In this document: positions 19,564 through 28,116 of the stretch, piece after piece
Layout of the letters: each line of letters starts with the position of its first letter
Position numbering within the stretch: position 1 is the stretch's first letter
Assembly (NCBI RefSeq): GCF_963662755.1
Contig: NZ_OY759725.1
Span: 1,005,781-1,069,780, forward strand
DNA from: an uncultured Sulfurimonas sp.
GTDB taxonomy: Bacteria > Campylobacterota > Campylobacteria > Campylobacterales > Sulfurimonadaceae
Length of the DNA: 64,000 nt
Direction of reading: 5' to 3'
Notes under the pieces: model-generated
The model's input: the letters and a program-made list of their open reading frames with translations, nothing else
Told to the model about the DNA's origin: nothing
Database searches by the model: none
Made by a program: the position numbers and the translations under genes

Positions 19564-19955
19564 ATAGAAATAGGCAATAGAGTTAAAATCTCTATTAAAA
19601 ATATTTTATTAGCTTCTACTTTATATAAAGTCAAAGCTGCTTCATCTGTTTTATCTGCTCTTTGTAATTTTTTTGATTTTATATTTTCCAAAATTATCAA
19701 GGCTATTGAAACCACAATCATTACAATATTTTCTATAGTAAAATCTAAATGCTTTGCTGCCATCATAACTATTCCTGTAAAGATAATAGAAGTTATTACC
19801 ATCATACTTATAGGAATAAAAAGAGTCATAAATCTTGCATATTTTTTAATATCATTTGCTTTTAAGAGCATAAAAATATTTATGAAAATCACTCCAAAAA
19901 TTCCTATAACACTATAGCTATGCGTTACTACACCAATATCGTACATTTCATTCAT
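19548..19955 (-). CDS. Uncharacterised four-helix membrane protein
   Basis: Not recognised as a named family. The 135-residue product is strongly hydrophobic with about four predicted membrane segments (roughly 15-35, 43-63, 73-92 and 115-134) and a charged loop (KSKKLQRADKTDE) near residue 95-107. It follows psrC by about 35 bp and its end overlaps rsmE by 16 bp, so it may be read with the psr operon. A role in that complex is only contextual. Confidence 0.65.
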   Translation of the reverse strand: MNEMYDIGVVTHSYSVIGIFGVIFINIFMLLKANDIKKYARFMTLFIPISMMVITSIIFTGIVMMAAKHLDFTIENIVMIVVSIALIILENIKSKKLQRADKTDEAALTLYKVEANKIFLIEILTLLPISIWMWL

Positions 19956-19990
19956 AGTTTCTCCGTTTTATTTTAAACTCAAAACTTTGA

Positions 19991-21277
19991 CTAATTTTCA
20001 CTTAAATGCACTTTAGATATATCCAAAAGAATATCTAAAAATTTATAAACACCAAGAACTACACCAACAGAACCTATTACTATACAAATCTCTGGAATTG
20101 GTGGTGTATTTGATATAAAACTATTTATAATGTCATATTCTCCATATTTTTGAAAACCTGTGCCAAATCTATCGCTAAGAGGGTATGCATTTCCCCCATA
20201 AACAAAGATATATCTACCTATATAAGTACCTACGATTATTGACAATGAAGCTAAAAGCATTAAAGAAGCATCTATTTTTCTTTTTATTAACTGAAGAGTT
20301 ATAAATAAAATAGGAAATGCAATAGCCAATAATGTATAGATGTAAAACTGATAAGCATAGCCCTCAAACAAGATTACAGTTGCCCATTTTTTATCTATAA
20401 ATAAAAATGCCACAGCCTCATAAGATGCTACTAAGACTATAAGTATTAAAGCAAATCTTCTAAGAGTTTTCACCAAAGTATCAAAATCACCTTTTAGCTC
20501 ATCTTTATAGTTTAAATATGAGTATAAAATCATAGCTCCACTTGCTGCTAAAAAAGAAGATAGTATAAAGTATAGAGGTAAAATTGGATAAGTTGTCCAT
20601 AGATGCCTTGCAGTATTCATATCAAAAAGTCTAGCTTGAATATAGTACTCTGCAATATCGATACCTATTCCCAAAAACAGTATTATCCATGCTATTTTTT
20701 TTACCATTTTTTTCTTATCAGTCTTTAGCAGATATATTTCAAACATAACAAATGGAATATAAACTAAATAAAGCGGAAGCATAAGCCACATACCAGAACC
20801 GACATTTGGAGTAATAAGCATCCATAACATATTTAACATATTTAAATCAAAAACAATTGTAAAAAGGCCGCCAAAAACCATACAAAGTCCGAGAGTTAAA
20901 AAGCCTACTGCTGTTTTTTTTATGATTTGTAAATTAAATATTTCTCCAATAGTTACTATGAAAATAATTCCACTTCCTGTATAAATCATATACATATAGT
21001 TTACGATATACAAAGTCCAAGGACTCTCTCTTTTAACTTCTCCTCCATGACCAAATATAGCTTCTTTCATAGCAAGAGCTACATCATGACTTCCTTGATT
21101 GAGTCCAGCATCAAAAGCATTTGCAGTTAAAAGAAAGTATCTTTCATTAACAATTTCATATATACCAAACAGACCAAAAGCCAGCAAAACATATGACAAA
21201 AGCATTGTTTTATTGAAAAAAAGTTGATACAAAGAGACTTTATTTATTTCTATTCCGGCTATATTATATTTTTCCAT
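19991..21277 (-). CDS. psrC: NrfD/PsrC-type membrane quinone-interacting subunit
   Basis: The 428-residue polytopic protein (about nine to ten membrane helices) belongs to the NrfD/PsrC family that exchanges electrons between the quinone pool and a periplasmic molybdoenzyme. It overlaps the iron-sulfur subunit gene upstream by 19 bp, and the gene order A-B-C matches polysulfide and thiosulfate reductases. It would anchor PsrAB to the periplasmic face of the inner membrane. The direction of catalysis, reduction of polysulfide or oxidation of a sulfur compound, cannot be told. Confidence 0.85.
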   Translation of the reverse strand: MEKYNIAGIEINKVSLYQLFFNKTMLLSYVLLAFGLFGIYEIVNERYFLLTANAFDAGLNQGSHDVALAMKEAIFGHGGEVKRESPWTLYIVNYMYMIYTGSGIIFIVTIGEIFNLQIIKKTAVGFLTLGLCMVFGGLFTIVFDLNMLNMLWMLITPNVGSGMWLMLPLYLVYIPFVMFEIYLLKTDKKKMVKKIAWIILFLGIGIDIAEYYIQARLFDMNTARHLWTTYPILPLYFILSSFLAASGAMILYSYLNYKDELKGDFDTLVKTLRRFALILIVLVASYEAVAFLFIDKKWATVILFEGYAYQFYIYTLLAIAFPILFITLQLIKRKIDASLMLLASLSIIVGTYIGRYIFVYGGNAYPLSDRFGTGFQKYGEYDIINSFISNTPPIPEICIVIGSVGVVLGVYKFLDILLDISKVHLSEN

Positions 21278-21933
21278 TGTGCACTCCTTTTACTTACTGC
21301 TTTATCAATAAGAGGTTTAAAACTCTCCCATGTGTGAATTGTTGTGCCCTCAGCTATAGAATTTATCGCAAAATTTTGATCTTCGGGAAATATATAAAAT
21401 AATTTTGGAACTGTTCCCTCAGACTCTTTTAAAACAAAAAATTTCCTTCTCTTTAGAAGCTTAACTAACTCTCCGTTTTCATCATCTAAATCACCAAATA
21501 ATCTAACCTTAGTTGGACAAGTGGCTTGACACGCTGTAGTGCTTTCACCTTTAGCGATTCTTGTATCAAAACAAAATGTACATTTATCAACTGCTACAAA
21601 CTTATCATCAACATATCTTGCATCATAAGGACAAGCTTCCATACAACCTTTACAAAGTATGCATTTATCTTTATCAACCATCACTAATCCGCCATCATTA
21701 AAGTAACTAGCTTGAGTAGGGCAAACATCAACGCAAGGAGCATCTACACAGTGGTTACACTGAGAAGGATAATAATTTACAAAAGGGTTTCCAAATATTG
21801 ACTTTTCAGTTTGTCCGACCCATATTCGTTGTTTATCTGCACCGAGTTGTACTCCATTTTCTTCTTTACACGCTACTTCGCATGCTTTACAATTTATACA
21901 ATCTTGATAATCTAACGCCATAGCAAAATTCAT
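21259..21933 (-). CDS. psrB: Four-cluster iron-sulfur electron-transfer subunit (PsrB/NrfC type)
   Basis: The 224-residue ferredoxin-like protein has four cysteine groups for 4Fe-4S clusters: CINCKACEVAC, CNHCVDAPCVDVCP, CILCKGCMEACP and CTFCFDTR...CQATCP. This is the pattern of PsrB, PhsB and DmsB subunits that wire the molybdenum site to the membrane subunit. No own signal peptide; it would travel with PsrA through the Tat system. It overlaps psrA by 4 bp and psrC by 19 bp. Confidence 0.9.
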   Translation of the reverse strand: MNFAMALDYQDCINCKACEVACKEENGVQLGADKQRIWVGQTEKSIFGNPFVNYYPSQCNHCVDAPCVDVCPTQASYFNDGGLVMVDKDKCILCKGCMEACPYDARYVDDKFVAVDKCTFCFDTRIAKGESTTACQATCPTKVRLFGDLDDENGELVKLLKRRKFFVLKESEGTVPKLFYIFPEDQNFAINSIAEGTTIHTWESFKPLIDKAVSKRSAQWKNII

Positions 21934-24371
21934 GACTCAACCTTTCTTATCTCTACTTGTGTTTCATGCATAGCAGCACTGCCAAATACAGGCTCTATTG
22001 CATCCTCAATAATAATATTATCGCTAGCTCCATTTCTATGAGCCAATGTCAGTCCTTCACTTGAAGCACCAAATCCATGAACGTAAAAAAGTACATCTTT
22101 AATGATTTTATTTGTAGGATAAGCTTTGATGTAAACCTTACCTATTTTACTTTTTACTTCAATTAAATCACCATGATTTATACCTTTTTGGCTAGCTTGA
22201 TCTTGATTTATCCAAACATAATTTTCTCTCAACAAGTCTAAAAGCATGGCATTATTTTGTGTAGCATTTTGTGTAAATTGTGCATGTCTTCCTGTGATAA
22301 ACTTAAACTTACCCTCATCAACTTCTACATAATCAGCTTCATTCCATGTAGGCATAGCATCTACACCTTTTTTTGTTAATGATGTTAAGTTACATTCAAC
22401 TTTTTTAGAGCTAGTATTTATGTATTTTTTAATAGCAGCTATAGCTTTTTTATCTACACATATATCATCATGTAAATTTTCATTTTTATCTTTTTTACTT
22501 ACAGTATAGTAGCGTTTATCTTCAGGATAATATTCATACTCATTAGTAGATACTTGTTTAAAATATTTGTCCATATTTGGATAATAAACACCTTTTTCTT
22601 TTAAACTTTTATACGCTTGTTCTCCATACTTACTAACAACAGCCTCTTTATTAAGATGTTCTTGAGAGTGTTCAAACATATCGCTAAGATCAAAACCATC
22701 TTCTTCATATACTTCTGATTCTTCTCTATCATCAAGTTCATCTTGAATATCTTCATCGTGTTTTTTAGTTATTTCCCAAAGTGGTTTTGAGAGTTTTTTA
22801 GATAAACCTTGCAAAATCTCAAAAACAGGTTTACTTTCATATAGAGGCTCTATAACTTTATTTCTAAGTGCTATAGAAGGCTCTACTCCGCCAAACGATT
22901 TTACAGGATCTTCTCTTTCTAAATAACTACATTCAGGCAATACAACATCACTCATAATAACAGTATCACTAGGCATAGTATCTATAGTCACAACCAAATC
23001 CATCATATTAAATAGTTTTGTTGTTTTAGAAGAGTCTGGTACACTCAGCATCGGATTTTGCTTATATGTAAACATCGCCTTGATTGGATATGGCGATTTA
23101 TTTTCTACAACTAAATTTCTCCATCCAATCCAAGACCCAGTAGCACCAACTATCGCAGCTACATCTTTATCTATTCTTCCTTTAGCGTTTGCATATATAG
23201 GTGTATTTACCTCATGCTCTGCTAAAGGTAGTTTTTTTCCAAAAACAATACCGCCCTTAACATCAATACCACCACCTAAAGCAGTAAAAATAGCTTGAGC
23301 ACGTCTTAGTTGAAAATCTTGTTTACTCCAAGCCGTGCGTCTTCCTTGATAATATATTGACTGAGGAGCATTCGCCATAAAATCTCTAGCTATAGTTATG
23401 ATTTTTTCTGCTTTTATACCTGTGATTTTTTCTGCCCACTCTGGAGTATACTTATGTGAAAGTATATGCTGTTTATAGCTCTCAAAGTCATTCATATTTT
23501 GTTCTACAAACTCTTTATTGTAAAGAACTTCAGTAATAGCCACATAAGTCAAAGCCAAAACAAAAGCTAAATCGCTACCTACTTTTATACCTAGCCAATC
23601 ATCCGATAAAGCAGCTGTATTTGTAAATCTAGGATCAACACAGATAAGTTTTACACCCTTTCCTCTTGTTCTTTTAAAGATATCCATAGTATCTGGAGTA
23701 ACTATAGCCTCTGCTCTATTAGCTCCAGCCATAATTACATATTTTGCATTTTGCAAATCAGCTTCACCATAAGAACCTATGGTTAAAGCATATCCTGCAA
23801 CCGCAGTTTGAAGACAAATTGAAGAGTGATTTAAAAAATTTGTAGAACCTAATTTATTTCCTAAAAAACTTCTATAAGTATGTTCTCCCATACCCTCGCC
23901 AGCACAATATCCAATTGTTGAGCGATTATCTTCTTCTTCATCTAAAATATCTTTTAGTCCTTTAAAATCTTTTGTTCCATTTAAGATAGCCTCATAAGCT
24001 TCATCCCATGTTACTCTTTGAAATTTTCCATCGCCTCTTTTTCCGATTCTAATCATTGGATATTTAAGTCTATCTGGGTCATAAAGTGCGTGTATACCTG
24101 CTACACCTCTAGCACATAACATATTTTTTGATTTTGGAAATTGTGGATTTGGGTCAAGCTTTGTAACTATACCATTTTCTATTTTTGCTATAGCTGCACA
24201 TTTATTTACACACATTTCACATAAAGTTGGTACTTTAGAAAAAGTATATTTTGTGTTTTCTTTCTCACTTTTATTGGCAAATAGAGCAACTGAACTAACC
24301 GCTGATGCACCTAAGATTGATAATGCAACACTTCCTTGTAAAAACTTTCTTCTCGATACTTCGATTTCCAT
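21930..24371 (-). CDS. psrA: Polysulfide/thiosulfate reductase-type molybdopterin catalytic subunit
   Basis: Periplasmic catalytic subunit of a PsrABC-type complex. A twin-arginine signal (SRRKFLQG, residues 6-13) is followed by a 4Fe-4S motif (C51, C54, C58 and a further cysteine in MLCARG) and the molybdopterin domains; a cysteine in SSICLQT is the probable molybdenum ligand, as in PsrA and PhsA. I start at 24371, where AAGGGA precedes the ATG and the Tat signal begins; the ATG at 24449 has no good site. The 813-residue length is long for the family because of an acidic insertion (about 535-562, rich in D and E). Polysulfide, thiosulfate, tetrathionate or arsenate-type substrates are all possible; the Psr/Phs group is the best fit. 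Confidence 0.85.
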   Translation of the reverse strand: MEIEVSRRKFLQGSVALSILGASAVSSVALFANKSEKENTKYTFSKVPTLCEMCVNKCAAIAKIENGIVTKLDPNPQFPKSKNMLCARGVAGIHALYDPDRLKYPMIRIGKRGDGKFQRVTWDEAYEAILNGTKDFKGLKDILDEEEDNRSTIGYCAGEGMGEHTYRSFLGNKLGSTNFLNHSSICLQTAVAGYALTIGSYGEADLQNAKYVIMAGANRAEAIVTPDTMDIFKRTRGKGVKLICVDPRFTNTAALSDDWLGIKVGSDLAFVLALTYVAITEVLYNKEFVEQNMNDFESYKQHILSHKYTPEWAEKITGIKAEKIITIARDFMANAPQSIYYQGRRTAWSKQDFQLRRAQAIFTALGGGIDVKGGIVFGKKLPLAEHEVNTPIYANAKGRIDKDVAAIVGATGSWIGWRNLVVENKSPYPIKAMFTYKQNPMLSVPDSSKTTKLFNMMDLVVTIDTMPSDTVIMSDVVLPECSYLEREDPVKSFGGVEPSIALRNKVIEPLYESKPVFEILQGLSKKLSKPLWEITKKHDEDIQDELDDREESEVYEEDGFDLSDMFEHSQEHLNKEAVVSKYGEQAYKSLKEKGVYYPNMDKYFKQVSTNEYEYYPEDKRYYTVSKKDKNENLHDDICVDKKAIAAIKKYINTSSKKVECNLTSLTKKGVDAMPTWNEADYVEVDEGKFKFITGRHAQFTQNATQNNAMLLDLLRENYVWINQDQASQKGINHGDLIEVKSKIGKVYIKAYPTNKIIKDVLFYVHGFGASSEGLTLAHRNGASDNIIIEDAIEPVFGSAAMHETQVEIRKVES

Positions 24372-24450
24372 CGTTTTATTCCCTTCTTGTATTGACCTAG
24401 AATGTGAACGAATTGTATCCAAATCAATTACAGTTTTCTCGCTAAACACA

Positions 24451-24507
24451 TTTATAAAAGTTATAACTTAAATTAAGCTTTCAATGCATTTGTAAAAATT
24501 ATAACTT
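24451..24507. promoter_or_regulatory. Direct repeat with palindromic core, candidate operator between psrA and the cytochrome gene
   Basis: Two 19-bp copies (24451-24469 and 24489-24507) match at 17 positions with a 38-bp period. The first contains the perfect palindrome AAGTTATAACTT (24458-24469); the second has one change in it. They lie 80 to 137 bp upstream of psrA and a similar distance from the divergent cytochrome gene, a good place for shared control by a dimeric regulator. The regulator is unknown. Confidence 0.55.
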
Positions 24508-24585
24508 TATTTACATTAATTAATAATATACTTATATTACTTTCTATATACTTTAACTTAAATATTCAAATTAAAGGAATTTACA

Positions 24586-25335
24586 ATGAAAATGAAAAGC
24601 TTTGTGCTTATTGCAACACTATTTGCATCTACATTATTTGCTCAGACTGGTAGTGAGATATTTAATAAAAACTGTTCAAGCTGTCATGCAGACTCTTTGG
24701 GAGTAACGGTTGATCTTCAAGATAGATATAAAGGTATATATAAAGCTCCATATATAAAAGATTTAGTGATAAAGCTAAAAGCTAAAACACAAAATCAAGA
24801 AGCTTTTACCTCTTTTATACAAAGTTACATAAACGATCCATCTAAAAGAAAATCTCTTTATGGAAAAAGAGCTATTAAAGAGTTTGGTCTTATGCCATCA
24901 TTAAAAGGTGCTTTAACAGATGAAGAGATAGTTATACTATCTGATTATCTATACTTTAATTTTGAAAAAAAAAGAAAAGCTAGAACAACAGAAGTAGCTG
25001 AAGTTATAGATCCAAGAGAAGAACTTTTCAATAAAAATTGTTCAAGTTGTCATGCAGAAGCTTTAGGGGTAACGGTTGATTTGCAAGATAGATACAAAGG
25101 CATATATAAAGCTCCATACATAAAAGATTTAGTAAAAAAACTTAAAACTAAAACACAAAATCAAGAAGCTTTTATAGCGTTTATACAAAGTTACATAAAT
25201 GACCCATCGAAAAGAAAATCTCTTTATGGAAAAAGAGCTATTAAAGAGTTTGGTCTTATGCCATCATTAAAAGGTGCTATGACAGATGAAGAATCAGCAC
25301 AATTAGCTGAATATCTTTATGAAATATATAAATAA
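24586..25335 (+). CDS. Diheme c-type cytochrome made of two near-identical domains
   Basis: Exported cytochrome of 249 residues: a signal peptide (about 1-19), then two copies of one class I-like cytochrome domain. Haem sites are CSSCH at 30-34 and 152-156; each copy has a GLMPSLKG motif (M103, M225) that can give the distal methionine. The copies are offset by exactly 122 residues (366 bp) and are over 90 percent identical in protein. AAAGGA precedes the ATG. It is divergent from psrABC and could be its soluble periplasmic electron partner; this is inference from position. Confidence 0.85.
   Translation: MKMKSFVLIATLFASTLFAQTGSEIFNKNCSSCHADSLGVTVDLQDRYKGIYKAPYIKDLVIKLKAKTQNQEAFTSFIQSYINDPSKRKSLYGKRAIKEFGLMPSLKGALTDEEIVILSDYLYFNFEKKRKARTTEVAEVIDPREELFNKNCSSCHAEALGVTVDLQDRYKGIYKAPYIKDLVKKLKTKTQNQEAFIAFIQSYINDPSKRKSLYGKRAIKEFGLMPSLKGAMTDEESAQLAEYLYEIYK
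24661..25335 (+). repeat. Internal tandem duplication, 366-bp period
   Basis: The domain starting at 24661 is repeated from 25027. Most of the repeat shows scattered synonymous differences, but 24844-24912 and 25210-25278 are identical over 69 bp, so divergence is uneven along the repeat. Confidence 0.85.
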
Positions 25336-25391
25336 TTTTTATTTATATGTTAAAATCAGGAACTAAAAATTCATAATATATAGAGGCACAA

Positions 25392-26603
25392 ATGGCAGTT
25401 ACAATTGAAGAAGCACTAGAGTTTATATATAAAAACACTACAAAAAAATCGCTCAAAATTTTACCAATAGAGCAAGTGCTAGGCTATGTAATAGCTCAAG
25501 ATATTGTAGCTACTCACAACTTGCCTCCATATGACAACTCTGCTATGGATGGTTATGCTGTCAAAGTCTCAGATGCAAGTAATTGTGTAGAGGTAAATCA
25601 CACTATTTTTGCAGGAGACAACTCAAATGAAGTTCTCACTTGTGGAACTGCCATAAAGATAATGACAGGAGCTAAAATTCCTGATGGTTGTGAATGTATA
25701 GTTCCCATAGAAGACACTAAAAAGTGTGACAATGGCGTAACTCTTCCAAGCAAACTCTCCAAATCAAAACATATTCGCCTTTGTGGTGAAGATATCAAAA
25801 AAGGCGAAGTTCTTTTAAAAGATGGTCAAAAACTACAAGCTCATCAAATAACTCTTCTTGCATCTCAAGGTATAAGTCATGTACAAGTTTACAAAAAGCC
25901 AAAAATTGCACTCTTTGCATCTGGTAATGAACTAAAGATGCATTTTGAAAAAGTAGAAGCTTATCAACTCTACAACACAAACACTCCGACGCTACTATCT
26001 CGTGCTAAGGAGCTTGGTTGTGAAGTTGATTTTATAGGAACTTCACAAGACAATTTAGAAGATTTAAAAAAACATATAAAAAGTGCTCTTGATAGTGATT
26101 TGATTATTACTTCTGGCGGAGTGAGCGTTGGAGATGCGGACTTTACAAAAGAAGCATTTAGTGCCTTTGGGATGCAAACCTTTTTTGATAAAGTTCAAAT
26201 AAAACCTGGTAAACCTACAACTTTTGGAAAGATTAATGATACTTTAGTACTAAATCTTCCAGGAAATCCATTGGCGGCAGCACTTAATTTTGAACTCTTT
26301 GGTCAGAGCATTATTTTAGCTCTAAGCGGAGTAAATGAAATGTTCATAAATCCGATAGATACAAAAATAAAAAATGACTACAAACAAAAAAAAGGTCGTA
26401 TTAGTTTAGTTCCAGGCTATTTTGATGGCAGTAGTTTTGAAGTATGCGAAAAGTTTGCTCCAGGAATGGTTTCTCCTCTTGCTACTTCAAATGCATACAT
26501 AATGGTAGATGAAAATATAGAATCTTTAGCATCTAATGATAAGGTAAAAGTCATATCTACAAGATTTACTTTTACTAGTAAAAATAAAGTAAGTTTACTC
26601 TAG
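25392..26603 (+). CDS. moeA: Molybdopterin molybdenumtransferase MoeA
   Basis: Inserts molybdenum into adenylylated molybdopterin, the last common step of molybdenum cofactor synthesis. The 403-residue protein shows the N-terminal PPYDNSAMDGYAV segment, MTGAKIPDG, the TSGGVSVGDADF nucleotide-binding motif, KPGKPTTFG and LPGNPLAAAL. It follows the cytochrome gene by about 56 bp in the same direction. The enzyme would serve the Psr and formate dehydrogenase-like enzymes nearby. Confidence 0.96.
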   Translation: MAVTIEEALEFIYKNTTKKSLKILPIEQVLGYVIAQDIVATHNLPPYDNSAMDGYAVKVSDASNCVEVNHTIFAGDNSNEVLTCGTAIKIMTGAKIPDGCECIVPIEDTKKCDNGVTLPSKLSKSKHIRLCGEDIKKGEVLLKDGQKLQAHQITLLASQGISHVQVYKKPKIALFASGNELKMHFEKVEAYQLYNTNTPTLLSRAKELGCEVDFIGTSQDNLEDLKKHIKSALDSDLIITSGGVSVGDADFTKEAFSAFGMQTFFDKVQIKPGKPTTFGKINDTLVLNLPGNPLAAALNFELFGQSIILALSGVNEMFINPIDTKIKNDYKQKKGRISLVPGYFDGSSFEVCEKFAPGMVSPLATSNAYIMVDENIESLASNDKVKVISTRFTFTSKNKVSLL

Positions 26604-26626
26604 TTCTCAAGTTTAACTTGAGAACT
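26602..26626. terminator. Hairpin between convergent moeA and queD
   Basis: AGTTCTCAAG and CTTGAGAACT form a perfect 10-bp stem with a TTTAA loop, beginning at the moeA stop codon. No long T-run follows, but its place between convergent genes suits a terminator. Confidence 0.5.
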
Positions 26627-26651
26627 TATATAAAAGCAAGTCCAAAAGTTT

Positions 26652-27233
26652 TTAAACACTTTTAGGATTTACAAAATTTTCCGCTTTTTTTATCTTTTCC
26701 CATAACATAGCATCTGCCCAACTCTTTTTGACTTCATCTGAAAATACTATAGAATCTAGTTCTATATAACCCATATCTTTAGAGTACGCATCATAACTAA
26801 AAGCTTGAGCATAACCTGTAGCTGTTTCATGCACAATTACACTATGAAGTTTTACCTCTTTTTCTCCATTTACACTGCTTGTAAGCTGAAGAAGTCTATC
26901 TATCATAACAAATATTACACGTGAAAATTGTTCACATGATGGAGAAACCGGCAACTCAACCCATCTTTGAGAGTGTAGCTTCATATCTTTGATGTACTTC
27001 TTATTATCACCGCTCCAGATGCTAACACCATGATCAAAACTCTCAACCAAAGCTTTCATGTTTTGTTTCATCAATCCAAAATCATAAACCATTTGACCAT
27101 TATCTAAAAAGTTAGACTCAAAAAGAAGTTCTACTTTGTAAGAGTGTCCATGCAAAGAACTTCTACATTTAAGAGTTGAGCATCCACGGACTACATGAGC
27201 ATTTTCAAATTTAAAAAGTTTTCTTATTATCAT
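26652..27233 (-). CDS. queD: 6-carboxytetrahydropterin synthase family protein
   Basis: QueD converts dihydroneopterin triphosphate to 6-carboxy-5,6,7,8-tetrahydropterin, the second step of queuosine synthesis. The 193-residue protein has the zinc-binding histidines in ENAHVV and LHGHSY, a cysteine shortly before HGH (LKCRSSLHGH) that would be catalytic, and a late HETATGYA. It is longer than the roughly 120-residue E. coli enzyme. Its start follows the queE stop without a gap, so the two are coupled. Confidence 0.9.
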   Translation of the reverse strand: MIIRKLFKFENAHVVRGCSTLKCRSSLHGHSYKVELLFESNFLDNGQMVYDFGLMKQNMKALVESFDHGVSIWSGDNKKYIKDMKLHSQRWVELPVSPSCEQFSRVIFVMIDRLLQLTSSVNGEKEVKLHSVIVHETATGYAQAFSYDAYSKDMGYIELDSIVFSDEVKKSWADAMLWEKIKKAENFVNPKSV

Positions 27234-27995
27234 TTATACTCCTTTGTTTTGATCCCAAATTCTTATATGAAGCCTATCGGAAAAATTATAACCTTTAGCT
27301 TTACAAAACTCTATCAACGGCTCAGTGTTGGCTTCTACTTCAGCTTTATTTCCACCAAGAGGCATACAATAAACCTCTGTTTTTGGAGAGTGCATAACTA
27401 TGTTAGATATCTCTTCTTCTAAACCCAAGTCAATAGAATCTGCATCTATAGAAAACTTAAAAAAAGCACTTTTCGCATTTGAAGCTATAGAGTAGATAAC
27501 ATCGCCATTTACTCTTTTTTTAAATGCTTCATTTGAATTTGAGAGTTTAACAGATAGAGCAAAAATACATTTTTTATATATAGGATACTTTTCAAAATTC
27601 ACAGCTATAGATGCATTTGTCTCAAAAGTTATCTTATGACCTAGTTTATGAAGTCTCTCTAAAAACTCGACAAAAATATCTTCATTTGCATATATAAGAG
27701 GCTCGCCCCCTGTTAAAACTATATCTACTTTTTTTTGTGGTAACTCATACAAGTCAAGTACGCTTAATAGTTCTTGAGTTTTTTGTATAGGACTCCAATT
27801 AGATGAAAAATGCTCTTTATTTACTGCATACACAGTATCGCATCCAAGAACTTTACTTCCATCTGGGGCTAACTCTTCACAGCCAAAACCCTCACACTTC
27901 ATATTGCATCCACCAAAACGAAAGAAAAGTGATGGCACGCCTGTGTAGCGTCCTTCACCTTGGATGCTATAAAAATGTTCTACTAAATATAATAT
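27234..27995 (-). CDS. queE: 7-carboxy-7-deazaguanine synthase, apparent ATA start
   Basis: Radical SAM enzyme that turns 6-carboxytetrahydropterin into 7-carboxy-7-deazaguanine in queuosine synthesis. The first ordinary start codon is the GTG at 27938, but conserved family sequence (EHFYSIQGEGRYTG) continues upstream in frame. Between the in-frame stop at 28008-28010 and that GTG there is no ATG, GTG or TTG; an ATA at 27995 with an AGAGGG site seven bases before it is the best start, giving 253 residues. Cysteines lie at 30, 34, 39 and 52 with GCDT at the last, an extended cluster loop. QueD is next. A sequencing error that changed ATG to ATA would be the other explanation. Confidence 0.85.
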   Translation of the reverse strand: MLYLVEHFYSIQGEGRYTGVPSLFFRFGGCNMKCEGFGCEELAPDGSKVLGCDTVYAVNKEHFSSNWSPIQKTQELLSVLDLYELPQKKVDIVLTGGEPLIYANEDIFVEFLERLHKLGHKITFETNASIAVNFEKYPIYKKCIFALSVKLSNSNEAFKKRVNGDVIYSIASNAKSAFFKFSIDADSIDLGLEEEISNIVMHSPKTEVYCMPLGGNKAEVEANTEPLIEFCKAKGYNFSDRLHIRIWDQNKGV

Positions 27996-28035
27996 ACTAC
28001 TACCCTCTTATATATAAAACTTAACATACCGATTT

Positions 28036-28107
28036 CCATTCCATCTCAGGAGAAATGGAACGAGGTTGTATGCTTGCATCTCGTTACACCTCTCCCGAAG
28101 TGTGACG
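28036..28107. repeat. Composite palindromic repeat, locus 1 (queE-moaA gap)
   Basis: Two hairpins: TTCCATCTC...ATGGAA at 28039-28060 (9-bp stem, one mismatch, AGGA loop) and a CGTTACACCTC arm with TCCC loop at 28082-28107 (11-bp stem with one mismatch and one wobble). Related hairpins occur at 32149-32245 and 39022-39088. Here the order of the two hairpin types is reversed relative to the other loci. Confidence 0.75.
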
Positions 28108-28116
28108 TATTAGCGA

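Noticed and set aside
24372-24449. N-terminal extension of psrA from the ATG at 24449
   Set aside because: The Tat signal begins at 24371 with a good AAGGGA site; the upstream ATG has none.
28036-28107. Short repeats as a CRISPR array
   Set aside because: Repeats are palindromic, different from one another and not regularly spaced; there are no cas genes.
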